Source: UBA6107 sp034430175 (GTDB lineage Bacteria > Chloroflexota > Anaerolineae > Anaerolineales > Anaerolineaceae). From it: 64,000 bases of DNA. Positions 9,190 through 18,221 of this stretch are shown one piece after another (position 1 is the first letter of the stretch; each line of letters opens with the position of its first letter). Both the position numbers and the translations under genes were made by a program. A model generated the notes under the pieces. The model was not told the origin of the DNA, did no database searches, and worked only from the letters and a program-made list of their open reading frames with translations. Location of the stretch: NCBI GenBank assembly GCA_034430175.1, contig DAOUFI010000003.1:62001-126000 (forward strand), written 5' to 3'.

Positions 9190-9983
9190 GCGAACTTACT
9201 TTCCTCAAACTTGGGGGCTCGCTAATCACGGATAAGGACAAAGCCCATTTGGCCTTGCTCCCACAGATCGACATGTTGTTAGAGCAGATCAAGCGATATC
9301 TTGATGCTCATCCGACTGCCCGTTTAGTGCTGGGGCATGGTTCAGGTTCCTTCGGTCATCAACCGGCTAAGAGGTTTGATACTCGAAACGGGGTACGTAC
9401 CGATCAGGAATGGCTGGGATTTGCCGAGGTCTGGAATGAAGCCAGGGCGTTGAACCAGATTGTCATCGAAAGAGCTCATTCACATAATCTTCCGGTAGTC
9501 AGTTTTCCTTTTTCATCCTCGGGAATATGCGATCATCAGCGTATCTTGCTGTGGAAAACATCTCAGATTAAGAGTGCTCTCCTGCATGGCTTACTTCCCG
9601 TCATTTACGGTGATGTCGCGTTTGATGAGAGCTTGGGAGGTACCATCGTTTCAACCGAAGAACAATTTGATTATCTGGTTCAGGAACTTCACCCAAAGCG
9701 TATCCTTCTGGCTGGTATCGAGCCTGGCGTCTGGAAGGATTTCCCAAAGTGCAAAGTACTACTACCTGAAATGAATCGTGAGCAGTATGAGACATTGAAA
9801 AAGAAATTGGCTGGTTCAGCCAGCATTGATGTTACAGGTGGCATGTCTTCAAAAGTGGAGACCGCTTTTTCAATGCTGGCCAAAGAACCCGGTATAAAAA
9901 TCCAAATCTTTTCAGCAAAAGCCGAAGATACCCTGATGAAAGTTCTGGAAGGTGAGAATGTCGGTACTTTGATAAGGGTATGA
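9186..9983 (+). CDS. ipk: isopentenyl phosphate kinase
   Basis: A 265-residue amino-acid-kinase-fold protein that phosphorylates isopentenyl phosphate to isopentenyl diphosphate. The N-terminus reads FLKLGGSLITDK. The motif HGSGSFGH at residues 51-58 ends in the His that contacts the substrate phosphate in characterised archaeal enzymes. DVTGGMSSKVETAF is the conserved C-terminal nucleotide-side pattern. The family is archaeal in character but known from some Chloroflexota. The 4-bp overlap with mevalonate kinase supports a joint role in an alternative mevalonate pathway. Confidence 0.94.
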   Translation: MSELTFLKLGGSLITDKDKAHLALLPQIDMLLEQIKRYLDAHPTARLVLGHGSGSFGHQPAKRFDTRNGVRTDQEWLGFAEVWNEARALNQIVIERAHSHNLPVVSFPFSSSGICDHQRILLWKTSQIKSALLHGLLPVIYGDVAFDESLGGTIVSTEEQFDYLVQELHPKRILLAGIEPGVWKDFPKCKVLLPEMNREQYETLKKKLAGSASIDVTGGMSSKVETAFSMLAKEPGIKIQIFSAKAEDTLMKVLEGENVGTLIRV

Positions 9984-9996
9984 GCGCAAGGAGGGC

Positions 9997-11151
9997 ATGA
10001 TGCAATTTGACCGTTTAGCACTCGAAAAAATTGAAGATCAAATACTTGCTCCGTACGCTGTTCACGCCAATTGTTCTAAAGGGCGGTTGTATTCCGAACC
10101 GGAACCAGATTACCGTACCTGTTTTCAACGCGACCGAGACCGAATCTTGCATACTTCCGCCTTTCGAAGGCTGGAATATAAAACCCAGGTGTTCGTGAAT
10201 TTTGAAGGGGATTATTATCGGACCCGCCTCACTCATACCCTTGAAGTGACCCAGGTGGGACGTACCATCGCCCGCTCCCTGGGAGCCAACGAAGATCTCA
10301 CCGAGGCAATTTGTATGGCTCACGATATGGGCCATCCCCCCTTTGGTCATTCCGGTGAAGCCACATTGAACGCGTTGATGAAAGGTTTCGGTGGTTTCAA
10401 CCATAATCACCATTCATTCCGCATCGTTACCGAAATCGAACGCCGTTATCCGCAATTCCCCGGCTTAAACCTCTCATGGGAAGTTTTAGAAGGAATAATC
10501 AAGCACGAAACGGAATACGACAAATCGGACGTTAGTTCTTTTGACCCAGACCTTCGCGGTCATCTGGAGGCGCAGATCACTAACGTGGCTGATGAATTGG
10601 CCTACACCTCACACGACCTGGATGACGGCTTACGTTCATCGCTGATCACGCCGGAGATGCTTGCCGGTATCGAACTATGGGAAATGGCATCCAGACCCTT
10701 CCTCGTGCCAGGTACTCCACTTGATGATCTGGCCCGCCACCAGATCATTCGTGAACTCATCGGCATCGAGGTCAGTGCCATGATCAAGAGCACAGCCGAG
10801 AGGATCGAATCCTCCGGGGTAAAAACACTCCGAGAGTTGCAATCACTCCCTTATAATGTTGTTGGTTTCGATGAAGAGATGAAAAAAGCCAACCGGGTTT
10901 TGAAGGATTTTCTCTTCAAAAATATGTATCGCCATTACCGAGTCGTTAGGATGCAAAAAAAAGCGGAAAAAGTCCTGACCGACCTCTTCGCAGCTTACCT
11001 GGCGGAGCCAACCATGCTGCCTGATCATTTTCAGCAGTTGATCCCTGAAAAGGGCAAGGAAAGAACAATCTGTGATTACCTGGCAGGCATGACTGACCGT
11101 TTCGCTATTGAAGAATATCAAAAACTTTTTGATCCTTCCCTCCTGCCCTGA
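9997..11151 (+). CDS. dgt: deoxyguanosinetriphosphate triphosphohydrolase-like HD protein
   Basis: A 384-residue HD-superfamily hydrolase. The metal-binding residues are visible in TRLTHTLEV and AICMAHDMGHPPFGHSGE, followed by NHHSFRIV. FQRDRDRILHTSAFRRLEYKT is the usual N-terminal signature of dGTPase-like proteins. These enzymes cleave dNTPs to deoxynucleosides and triphosphate. A strong ribosome site (AAGGAGGGC) precedes the ATG ATG start. It follows ipk by 13 bp and is probably part of the same operon, although the link is not metabolic. The exact nucleotide preference cannot be read. Confidence 0.92.
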   Translation: MMQFDRLALEKIEDQILAPYAVHANCSKGRLYSEPEPDYRTCFQRDRDRILHTSAFRRLEYKTQVFVNFEGDYYRTRLTHTLEVTQVGRTIARSLGANEDLTEAICMAHDMGHPPFGHSGEATLNALMKGFGGFNHNHHSFRIVTEIERRYPQFPGLNLSWEVLEGIIKHETEYDKSDVSSFDPDLRGHLEAQITNVADELAYTSHDLDDGLRSSLITPEMLAGIELWEMASRPFLVPGTPLDDLARHQIIRELIGIEVSAMIKSTAERIESSGVKTLRELQSLPYNVVGFDEEMKKANRVLKDFLFKNMYRHYRVVRMQKKAEKVLTDLFAAYLAEPTMLPDHFQQLIPEKGKERTICDYLAGMTDRFAIEEYQKLFDPSLLP

Positions 11152-11198
11152 CAGGGGTTAAAATGACAGAACGCATTGTATCGAGTATTGGAGAATGA

Positions 11199-11666
11199 AT
11201 GAACAAACCATCCTACTTAACCAAAGAAGGCGCTGAAAAGCTGCGTGCTGAATTGGAACATTTGAAAGGCCCAGCCCGTGAAGAGTTGGCGAAGCGACTA
11301 CGCTCTGCCATTCAGCAGGGCGATCTTTCTGAAAATGCCGACTATGCCTCAGCCAAAGAGGACCAGGGATTCCTCGAAGGCAGGATTGCCGAGTTGACCG
11401 AGATTCTTGGCAACGTTGTGATCATTGAGGAAAATGCTCCTCGTAAAGAAACTGTGGAAATAGGATCAAAGGTCACTATCCAGGAAGATAACGATCCAGT
11501 GGAAACTTATTTCATTGTCGGTCCACAGGAAGCCGATCCCGCAAGGGGACGCATCTCACACAACTCACCAATTGGCTTGGCGTTGCTGGGTCACCGTGAA
11601 GGAGAAACAGTGAGCGCGACGACTCCAGTCGGAGTATTGCAATTAAAGATCGTGAAGATCGAATAG
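11199..11666 (+). CDS. greA: transcription elongation factor GreA
   Basis: A 155-residue protein with an N-terminal coiled coil that reaches the RNA polymerase active site and a C-terminal globular domain. The tip carries acidic residues in GDLSENADYASAKEDQ, the GreA hallmark, and the C-terminal region has the usual ARGRISHNSPIGLALLGHREG pattern. It restarts backtracked polymerase by stimulating transcript cleavage. A GGAGA ribosome site precedes the ATG. The gene ends 8 bp before a strong hairpin terminator and closes the operon. Confidence 0.97.
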   Translation: MNKPSYLTKEGAEKLRAELEHLKGPAREELAKRLRSAIQQGDLSENADYASAKEDQGFLEGRIAELTEILGNVVIIEENAPRKETVEIGSKVTIQEDNDPVETYFIVGPQEADPARGRISHNSPIGLALLGHREGETVSATTPVGVLQLKIVKIE

Positions 11667-11674
11667 ATAACAAC

Positions 11675-11699
11675 AAAACCCTGAGAATCTCAGGGTTTT
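11675..11699. terminator. bidirectional intrinsic terminator (greA / 11720 gene)
   Basis: AAAACCCTGA at 11675-11684 pairs perfectly with TCAGGGTTTT at 11690-11699 around the loop GAATC. It lies between two convergent genes and can serve both. Confidence 0.9.
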
Positions 11700-11719
11700 G
11701 CTATTCATAACGGATTTAG

Positions 11720-12769
11720 TTATTTCGGCCAAACGGTCAATTCGAGGGTCAGTCGGTCAAAGTAACTTCCCGAGGGCATGGCTCCCTGACCGTAAACCAA
11801 TTCGACGACTTTCGCCTGTAACTGAAGTGACGCTGTCTCAAGCAGTATCTGTTTGCCAGGTTCCACCAGAATGGGTTCTCCCTTAGCAGAGAGTCGCTGA
11901 AGTGTGTTGGCGTCACCCATCGCGCGCGAGCTCATCAAAACCTTTGTCACCGTCTGGATGTCGTTTTTATCAAATAGCCAGACTTCAAACGCGGATACTT
12001 TTTTGGGATCGCCTACTCCGACCGTATCCGAAATTCCTACGCCACATTCACCGAGAAACTCACCGTTTGCCGAATCGATGCTGAATGAATCATCATATAG
12101 ATCGTCACCAGAAAGGTAGGTTGTCATAAAGTGAGCCGCAGGACGGTCTGAATCGCCATCAAAGGATTTGGCTGGTTGTACCGCCGCGAACTCTGAATAG
12201 GCGTCTTCTTCTTGTTCTGAAGCAAACCCTTGTTCGTCCATCTTGGCTGGCATCTTCTCACGTGATTTTTTATTACGGAAGAAGAAGATATAAATCAACG
12301 CAGCACCAATTCCCAGGAAAAGCACACAGAGCAATCCTAACCAAATTCCGTTTGTTCCGCCTGTATTTGTCTTACTGGTAGAAGCGGTGCTTTGTGGAAC
12401 ATAATTGTTATTCGCAGGGGTGATCGACATTAGATCGTTCTTGAGTTTGGTTACCACCTCGTCACTGGCGGTATAACTGCAACCATCCGCCTGGAGATAA
12501 TCAAAAATCGTAGGCTCACTCTGAATGCTTTTACCCATCGCATCCAGTCGCGCCGCGGCGACTGCTGCATTTTTGTTAACCTTGTAGGAATCAACGATCA
12601 TACACAAGTATTGTGTTTTTAGATCGGCACGTAAAGTGCTGGCATCCAGGTCATACCATTTCACCGGCCATAATCCCCACCCGATCGCCAGACCAATTGC
12701 AACGCCCAGGATCACTCCCAGTATTCCCATGGTAATCGGTTTACGAAAAAGGTTTTTCAACTTTTCCAT
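11720..12769 (-). CDS. lineage-specific membrane protein of unknown function
   Basis: A 349-residue protein that I do not recognise beyond a general resemblance to conserved Anaerolineae hypothetical proteins. It has a membrane segment at about residues 13-33 (GILGVILGVAIGLAIGWGLW), an extracytoplasmic region of roughly 110 residues with two Cys, a Ser/Thr/Asn-rich linker, a second membrane segment at about 142-163, and a cytosolic part. That part has an acidic stretch and then a globular domain rich in beta strands (FLGECGVGISDTVGVGDPKK to the end). The ATG follows an AGGAG ribosome site. It is 106 bp downstream of topA and may be transcribed separately. A bitopic sensor or scaffold is possible but unproven. 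Confidence 0.8.
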   Translation of the reverse strand: MEKLKNLFRKPITMGILGVILGVAIGLAIGWGLWPVKWYDLDASTLRADLKTQYLCMIVDSYKVNKNAAVAAARLDAMGKSIQSEPTIFDYLQADGCSYTASDEVVTKLKNDLMSITPANNNYVPQSTASTSKTNTGGTNGIWLGLLCVLFLGIGAALIYIFFFRNKKSREKMPAKMDEQGFASEQEEDAYSEFAAVQPAKSFDGDSDRPAAHFMTTYLSGDDLYDDSFSIDSANGEFLGECGVGISDTVGVGDPKKVSAFEVWLFDKNDIQTVTKVLMSSRAMGDANTLQRLSAKGEPILVEPGKQILLETASLQLQAKVVELVYGQGAMPSGSYFDRLTLELTVWPK

Positions 12770-12875
12770 TTTAGACTCCTACTGGTCATTCGTGCCTGAT
12801 AATCGACAGATTCATTTTAGAACAAATGTGTTTCACAGGCAAGTACACCATAGCAACTCGTTGCAAATACCATGC

Positions 12876-15176
12876 CTATTCCTGTACGATTTCACCAATC
12901 TGTTCGAGAAGGAACGATTCCTCACAGTTTGTACACTGTGCTTCACGCTTGTTGGCAATGACCAGCAAGCCCCCACAATTTGGACAGGGTTTGACAATTG
13001 GCCGCTTCCACGACGTAAAATCGCAATTAGGATAGTTGGCGCAACCGAAGAAAATCCGTCCTTTGCGGGTCTTTCGCTGGACGATGTCTCCACCATCCTT
13101 CGGGCAAGTCACACCTATTTTTTCAAGGAAAGCTTCCGTGAAGCGACAGGCCGGGAAGTTACTGCAACTGATAAATTTTCCATAACGTCCCCAGCGGATG
13201 ACCAGATCATGCCCGCATTCCGGGCAGGCACGGCCGACTTTTTCAAGTTCCGCTTTTTGGATCGGAATTTCTGCCTGAGCTTTCTTTACGGTAGGCTCAA
13301 ATTTGGTGTAAAACTCGCCGATTACTTTATGCCAATCAACCTTGCCTTCGGCAACTTCGTCCAATCCTGATTCCATGTTTGCTGTAAAACCAAGATCAAC
13401 CACATCCGGGAAGTATTGCACCAACAGATCATTCACCTGGATGCCTGTTTCGGTGGGTGAAAGTCGTTTTGCCTCGCGTAATACGTATCCACGCTGCTGG
13501 ATGGTAGAGAGGATCGGCGCGTAAGTGGATGGACGACCAATTCCGTTTTCCTCTAACACCTGGACAAGCGAGGCCTCGGTGTACCTTGGAGGTGGTTGGG
13601 TAAAATGCTGCTCTGGTAATAATCGTAATAATTGTTGCGTCTGGCCTTCTTCCAACCCGACCGGGATCTTAATGTTCTCGTTGTCTTCTGGCTTCTGATC
13701 TTCATCCGCAGCTTCTTCGTAAACGATAAGAAAACCCGGGAATTTTAGTGTAGAACCAGAGGCACGGAACAGATAATTGTGCGCCTGTCCTGCTGCAGTG
13801 ATCTCCACGGTCATGGTATCGTAAACAGCGGCTTCCATCTGAGAAGCGACAAACCGCTGCCAGATCAATTGATAGAGTTTGAATTGCTCAGGGGTGAGGA
13901 ATTCCTTGACCTGGTCTGGGATACGCAGAACTGATGTGGGACGTATAGCCTCATGTGCTTCCTGGGCTGAAACAGCACGGGTTTTATACTGAGGGGGTGT
14001 CGCGGGTAGGAAATCGCCACCATATTGTCTTTGAATAAACTCGCGAGTTTCATTTAGTGCCACTTCAGCGATATTCGTCGAGTCAGTTCGCATATAAGTG
14101 ATCAAACCGGTCGTTCCACCGTCACCTAGATCAATACCCTCGTAAAGCTGCTGCGCGATCATCATCGTGCGCCGAGCCGTGTAGCCCAATTTCCGCGAGG
14201 CTTCCTGTTGAAGCGTGCTCGTGATGAACGGAGCGGAGGGTTTTCGACGGCGCTCGCTCTTCTTGATCCTGGTAATCGTGAAGGGTGATTTCTCGATCTC
14301 AGCAAGATAACCATCCACCTGCTCTTTATTTGAGAGGTTAGGATCTGCGTCGTCGATCTTCGCCAACCGGGTTATGTATGCCTGGCTTTTACCCTTTGGA
14401 GAAAGTTCAGCGCTGATTGACCAATATTCAACCGGAATAAACGCGTCGATCTCTCTTTCGCGTTCAACGATCAATCTTAAAGCCACCGATTGAACGCGTC
14501 CGGCCGAAAGCCGGCTGCGTACTTTTTCCCAGAGGATTGGGCTGATCGAATAACCCACCAGGCGATCCAATATACGACGCGCCTGTTGAGCGTCGACCAA
14601 TTCCATATTGATCTCACGCGGGTGTGAAAAAGCTTCATTGATCGCTGATTCGGTTATCTCATGAAAAACAACGCGGTGGGATAACTTCGGATCGATCTCC
14701 GCGGCTTCAAGCAAATGCCAGGCAATCGCTTCCCCTTCACGGTCAGGGTCTGTAGCCAGGTAGATTTGTTCCGCTTCTTTGGCTAATACTTTTAATTCCT
14801 TTACGACCGGTCGTTTTTCATTGGGTACACGGTACTTCGGCGTGAAATTATTCTCCACATCAATCGAAAGCTCGGAACGCAGCAGGTCGCGAACATGACC
14901 TACTGAAGCCCGGACGGTATATCCTTTACCCAGAAATCTACCTACGGTCTTTGCTTTGGCTGGGGATTCCACAATGACCAGTTTACCACTGCGGGGTTTG
15001 ACTGCTTTCCCCGGTGAAACCATCCCGGCATGGGCTTCCGTATTGCCAATCCGGTAGACCTTCGTACCACACTCAACACAGGTACCAGTTGTTACCGGTG
15101 TGCCGTTTTTATTGAAACCAGCCACGGGATCTTTTATCTCTCTCTTGGTTTTACAGCGCACACAATAAGCTTCCAC
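12876..15176 (-). CDS. topA: DNA topoisomerase I with N-terminal zinc-ribbon domain
   Basis: A 766-residue type IA topoisomerase that relaxes negative supercoils. Residues 1-45 form an extra four-Cys domain (CVRC and CVEC pairs) resembling DUF5679. The toprim domain follows with IVESPAKAK at 68-76 and DPDREGEA at 143-150. The active-site Tyr361 lies in ITYMRTDST. The C-terminus has three four-Cys zinc fingers starting near residue 655 (CPECG, CPKDG and CPNCG). The start is GTG at 15176, after a GGAGAGG ribosome site, and the first codons already belong to the zinc ribbon, so the extra domain is genuine. It is 11 bp after manC in an operon with dprA. Confidence 0.96.
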   Translation of the reverse strand: MEAYCVRCKTKREIKDPVAGFNKNGTPVTTGTCVECGTKVYRIGNTEAHAGMVSPGKAVKPRSGKLVIVESPAKAKTVGRFLGKGYTVRASVGHVRDLLRSELSIDVENNFTPKYRVPNEKRPVVKELKVLAKEAEQIYLATDPDREGEAIAWHLLEAAEIDPKLSHRVVFHEITESAINEAFSHPREINMELVDAQQARRILDRLVGYSISPILWEKVRSRLSAGRVQSVALRLIVEREREIDAFIPVEYWSISAELSPKGKSQAYITRLAKIDDADPNLSNKEQVDGYLAEIEKSPFTITRIKKSERRRKPSAPFITSTLQQEASRKLGYTARRTMMIAQQLYEGIDLGDGGTTGLITYMRTDSTNIAEVALNETREFIQRQYGGDFLPATPPQYKTRAVSAQEAHEAIRPTSVLRIPDQVKEFLTPEQFKLYQLIWQRFVASQMEAAVYDTMTVEITAAGQAHNYLFRASGSTLKFPGFLIVYEEAADEDQKPEDNENIKIPVGLEEGQTQQLLRLLPEQHFTQPPPRYTEASLVQVLEENGIGRPSTYAPILSTIQQRGYVLREAKRLSPTETGIQVNDLLVQYFPDVVDLGFTANMESGLDEVAEGKVDWHKVIGEFYTKFEPTVKKAQAEIPIQKAELEKVGRACPECGHDLVIRWGRYGKFISCSNFPACRFTEAFLEKIGVTCPKDGGDIVQRKTRKGRIFFGCANYPNCDFTSWKRPIVKPCPNCGGLLVIANKREAQCTNCEESFLLEQIGEIVQE

Positions 15177-15187
15177 AGTATCCTCTC

Positions 15188-16279
15188 CTACAAGAAAGGT
15201 GTGAGATGATGATCTCTCAGGTAATTCACCAAATCTTTAACCCGTTGACTCTCTCCGCGAGGGCAAACCAGTACTGCATCACCGGTATCCACCAGGATCA
15301 AGTCTTTCATCCCAATGGTCACGATCAACCTTTCCGGGTGGGTTGAACAGATCAGGGAATCCTTTGTCTCCAGACCGATGTGTCTAGCATGGATCAGGAT
15401 ATTCCCATTTACATCCGCCGGAGCGACGTCGAATAGAGAATCCCAACTACCAACATCATTCCAATTTAAATCACTGACTGGAATAACCGCGCACCCGTCA
15501 GATTTTTCCATAATACCATAATCAATGGTTTCGGGAACAATGCTTTCCCAGACACGGTGGAAATCATCAGTGAGGTGGTTCCTGCCCAGGTCGGGCCGCA
15601 ACAATTCTATCTTCGAAAATAGGTCGGGCATCAGCCGCTTGAACTTCCCTAAAATAACGTCAGCACGCCAGATGAACATACCTGAATTCCAATTGAAATT
15701 TCCCCGAGAGAGAAATTCCTGTGCCATCTCGAGATCTGGCTTTTCCTTGAATGCTTTTACTTCATGGGCGTTTAATTCCCCAAAAACATCAATTTTTGGT
15801 CCACACTCAATATAACCATAACCAGTCGCCGGGTAGGTCGGTGGGATTCCAAGAGTTACCAGGTAACCTTTTTCAGCCACAAGACAGGCGGTTCTCAATG
15901 CGCTCTGGAACCTGACCACATTTTCGATGAAATGATCCGCAGTCAAAATGGCCATTACCGCGTCTGGATCAATCTTCTGTAGAGCTGCCGCCGCCATGGC
16001 TACCACTGATGCGGTTCCCCGCGGCATTGGTTCAATTAAATAATTGGCAGTGGGAATATTTGGACATTGTAAGTGCAATTGCTCGGCTTGTTCCGCGATG
16101 GTAACAATATAGATCTGCTTCGGCTGAAAAAGCCCATCCAACCTGTCTACCGCTGTCTGGAACATAGTGCGCTCACCAAATAGCGTGATCGATTGTTTCG
16201 GGGTCGCCTTTCTCGATAATGGCCAAAGCCTGGTTCCTCCCCCTCCTGCCATGATCACCGCGTAAAAATGTTCATCCAT
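15188..16279 (-). CDS. manC: mannose-1-phosphate guanylyltransferase
   Basis: A 363-residue nucleotidyltransferase that makes GDP-mannose from mannose-1-phosphate and GTP. The signature loop GGGGTRLWPLSRKATPKQ lies at residues 12-29. The metal site is in ILTADHFI, and the sugar-binding region reads WNSGMFIWRAD, followed by DVGSWDSLFD. There is no C-terminal phosphomannose isomerase domain, so it is the short single-function form. It lies 3 bp after dprA and 11 bp before topA. The product could feed the glycosyltransferases at both window ends, an inference only. Confidence 0.93.
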   Translation of the reverse strand: MDEHFYAVIMAGGGGTRLWPLSRKATPKQSITLFGERTMFQTAVDRLDGLFQPKQIYIVTIAEQAEQLHLQCPNIPTANYLIEPMPRGTASVVAMAAAALQKIDPDAVMAILTADHFIENVVRFQSALRTACLVAEKGYLVTLGIPPTYPATGYGYIECGPKIDVFGELNAHEVKAFKEKPDLEMAQEFLSRGNFNWNSGMFIWRADVILGKFKRLMPDLFSKIELLRPDLGRNHLTDDFHRVWESIVPETIDYGIMEKSDGCAVIPVSDLNWNDVGSWDSLFDVAPADVNGNILIHARHIGLETKDSLICSTHPERLIVTIGMKDLILVDTGDAVLVCPRGESQRVKDLVNYLRDHHLTPFL

Positions 16280-16282
16280 TCT

Positions 16283-17389
16283 TTATACCTTATAACTTCC
16301 TTTGGGTTCTCTTGCCGCGACATAATTCATGCCACCCACCTGGGTGACTAAACCTTTCAGTTCCATCATCGTGAGTGTAGCGGAAACAGTCTGGATAGGC
16401 AAGCCTGAAAGTTGGCAAATTTCATCAATATGACGTGGTTCCTGGTTCAATTGGTCCAACAGTTTTTTCTCTTCCGGTGACGTCAAAATGGTCTTTCGAG
16501 TCAATTGCTTTTCTGGGATTTGTTCCAGCCTCAACACATCCAGGATCTCGGTCATCCGTACCAGTGGCCTGGCACCATCCTCGATCAACTTGTTTGTTCC
16601 TTCGCTCTGTGGAGCTAAAATACTACCAGGGACGGCAAAAACATCTCTACCCTGCTCCGCGGCGAACTCTGCGGTGATCAACGCGCCACTGGTCTCGCCT
16701 GCTTCAACAACGATGGTCGCCAACGACAATCCAGCAATGATACGATTGCGGGGAGGAAAATTCGTGCTCTCAGGTTGAGTTCCAAGTGGATAATCGCTGA
16801 TCACAGCACCTTGACGGATGATCTCATCGGCTAATTTGCGGTGTTCAGGCGGGTAAATCACATCCACGCCGCTACCAAGGACAGCGAACGTCCGACCACC
16901 AGCTTGTAAGGCGGATTGATGCGCGATCGCGTCCACTCCTCTTGCCAAACCGCTGACAAGAGTAACACCGTTCTGCGCGAGAAACTTGGCGATCTCACCC
17001 GCAACTTGACGCCCGTATGGGGTTACCCGACGTGTTCCTACCACTGAGACCGCCCAATCGTCTTCAACGTTGATACTACCGCGCACGAAGAGTACCGGCG
17101 GCGGTTGTGCGATCTCCTTCAAACGTCTCGGATAAGTATCATCGTTCCAGGTTATGATCTTTACACCCGATGTATCCGCTTTAACCATAATCGCATCCAG
17201 GTTCACCTGTTTTCGGATTACCATAAAATTCTCAACCACCCTGCTCGGTAAGCCAGCAGAGATCAATCCTTCAGGGGGTGAATTCCAAGCTGTTTCCAGG
17301 TTACCAAAATGGTCCAGAAGATTCTTGAGCCTGACGGCTCCAATGCCACGGACTAAGTTAAATCCCACCCAATATGCTTTATCGTCCAT
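16283..17389 (-). CDS. dprA: DNA-processing protein DprA/Smf
   Basis: A 368-residue protein that binds incoming single-stranded DNA and loads RecA during transformation. After an N-terminal helix-hairpin-helix-like region comes the Rossmann core: SVVGTRRVTPYGRQVAGE, LVSGLARGVDAIAHQSAL, FAVLGSGVDVIYPPEH. A C-terminal winged-helix domain (about residues 300-360) follows. I chose the ATG at 17389, with a GGGAG about 10 bases upstream, over an in-frame TTG at 17407 that would overlap rimM by 10 bp. It sits between rimM and manC, where trmD and rplS would usually follow rimM in other bacteria. Confidence 0.93.
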   Translation of the reverse strand: MDDKAYWVGFNLVRGIGAVRLKNLLDHFGNLETAWNSPPEGLISAGLPSRVVENFMVIRKQVNLDAIMVKADTSGVKIITWNDDTYPRRLKEIAQPPPVLFVRGSINVEDDWAVSVVGTRRVTPYGRQVAGEIAKFLAQNGVTLVSGLARGVDAIAHQSALQAGGRTFAVLGSGVDVIYPPEHRKLADEIIRQGAVISDYPLGTQPESTNFPPRNRIIAGLSLATIVVEAGETSGALITAEFAAEQGRDVFAVPGSILAPQSEGTNKLIEDGARPLVRMTEILDVLRLEQIPEKQLTRKTILTSPEEKKLLDQLNQEPRHIDEICQLSGLPIQTVSATLTMMELKGLVTQVGGMNYVAAREPKGSYKV

Positions 17390-17397
17390 TAACGGAT

Positions 17398-17958
17398 TTA
17401 CTCCCAAATTGGAGGACGGATTGTCATTATTTTTGTTTGTGGATCGATTTTAATCACCACACTATCAATCGCTGGAATTAAAACTTCTTTCTCGTCGGGT
17501 GTGATGATCACATACACATCATTTGCTCCCGTGAGCATCACCTCACGCAATTCGCCGATCACCTTGCCTGACTCATCGATTACTTTCATTCCCAACACTT
17601 CATGCGGGTAACTGCCCCCATTATCACGATGTTTTAGTTCGGATTCTTTCAGGTAAACAATCTGATTCCGCAGATGGCTGACTACATCACAGTCATTGAA
17701 TCCTTCAAATGCGATTAAATAGTTCCTGTCCATTTTTCTAACAGAGAAGACCGTGTAAACTTCTTTCTTTCTTCCTATCTGGAGTACGATCCCTTTTTTC
17801 AGTTTAATCGAATATTCCGGATAGGGTTCAAAGATCACTTCCCCCACCACACCATGCGGTCTGCGAATACGGCCGACCGCAATCGATAAAGGCTCGCCCA
17901 TGACGGGCGAGCCTGTTTCGTTTTTCTTTGTGGTTTTGTTGCTTGTTTGATCTGTCAT
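17398..17958 (-). CDS. rimM: 16S rRNA processing protein RimM
   Basis: A 186-residue 30S assembly factor. The RimM N-terminal domain begins with AVGRIRRPHGVVGEV at about residues 27-41, and a PRC-barrel domain follows (YPHEVLGMKVIDESGKVIGEL onward) that binds ribosomal protein S19 in known cases. It is somewhat longer at the N-terminus than usual because of about 25 polar residues. Its ATG overlaps the khpA stop as ATGA, so the two are translationally coupled. The rpsP-khpA-rimM order is the standard bacterial arrangement. Confidence 0.95.
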   Translation of the reverse strand: MTDQTSNKTTKKNETGSPVMGEPLSIAVGRIRRPHGVVGEVIFEPYPEYSIKLKKGIVLQIGRKKEVYTVFSVRKMDRNYLIAFEGFNDCDVVSHLRNQIVYLKESELKHRDNGGSYPHEVLGMKVIDESGKVIGELREVMLTGANDVYVIITPDEKEVLIPAIDSVVIKIDPQTKIMTIRPPIWE

Positions 17959-18191
17959 CTGGGTTCAACTACATCAAGTGAAGCTTGTTTTCCTTCGCGG
18001 GCGGCCGCCACCCTCAGTAGAATGCGGACGGCATTGGCCACCCGGCCACCCTTGCCAATCACGCGACCCATATCCTCTTTAGCCACGTGAAGTTCAAGGT
18101 TGTCTCTCCCACCCATGCGGGTTTGATTAACCACAACTTGGGAAGGATCATCCACGAGAGATAATGCGATGTACTCGACCAACTCTTTCAC
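17955..18191 (-). CDS. khpA: KH-domain RNA-binding protein KhpA
   Basis: A 78-residue single KH domain. The GxxG loop is in GRVIGKGGRVANAVRIL, the nucleic-acid-contacting part of the fold. The length matches the family. KhpA binds RNA with a partner (KhpB/Jag) and affects cell division in some bacteria. It lies between rpsP and rimM, its usual place, with an AGGAGG ribosome site before the ATG and a 4-bp overlap to rimM. Confidence 0.95.
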   Translation of the reverse strand: MKELVEYIALSLVDDPSQVVVNQTRMGGRDNLELHVAKEDMGRVIGKGGRVANAVRILLRVAAAREGKQASLDVVEPR

Positions 18192-18221
18192 AATTTCCTC
18201 CTTGCGAGGTTATCGTTCAGA

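Noticed and set aside
12636..13370. A 244-codon plus-strand open frame across the 3' end of topA
   Set aside because: It is antisense to the conserved zinc-finger region of topA and to the start of the unknown membrane gene, and has no ribosome site or recognisable domain.
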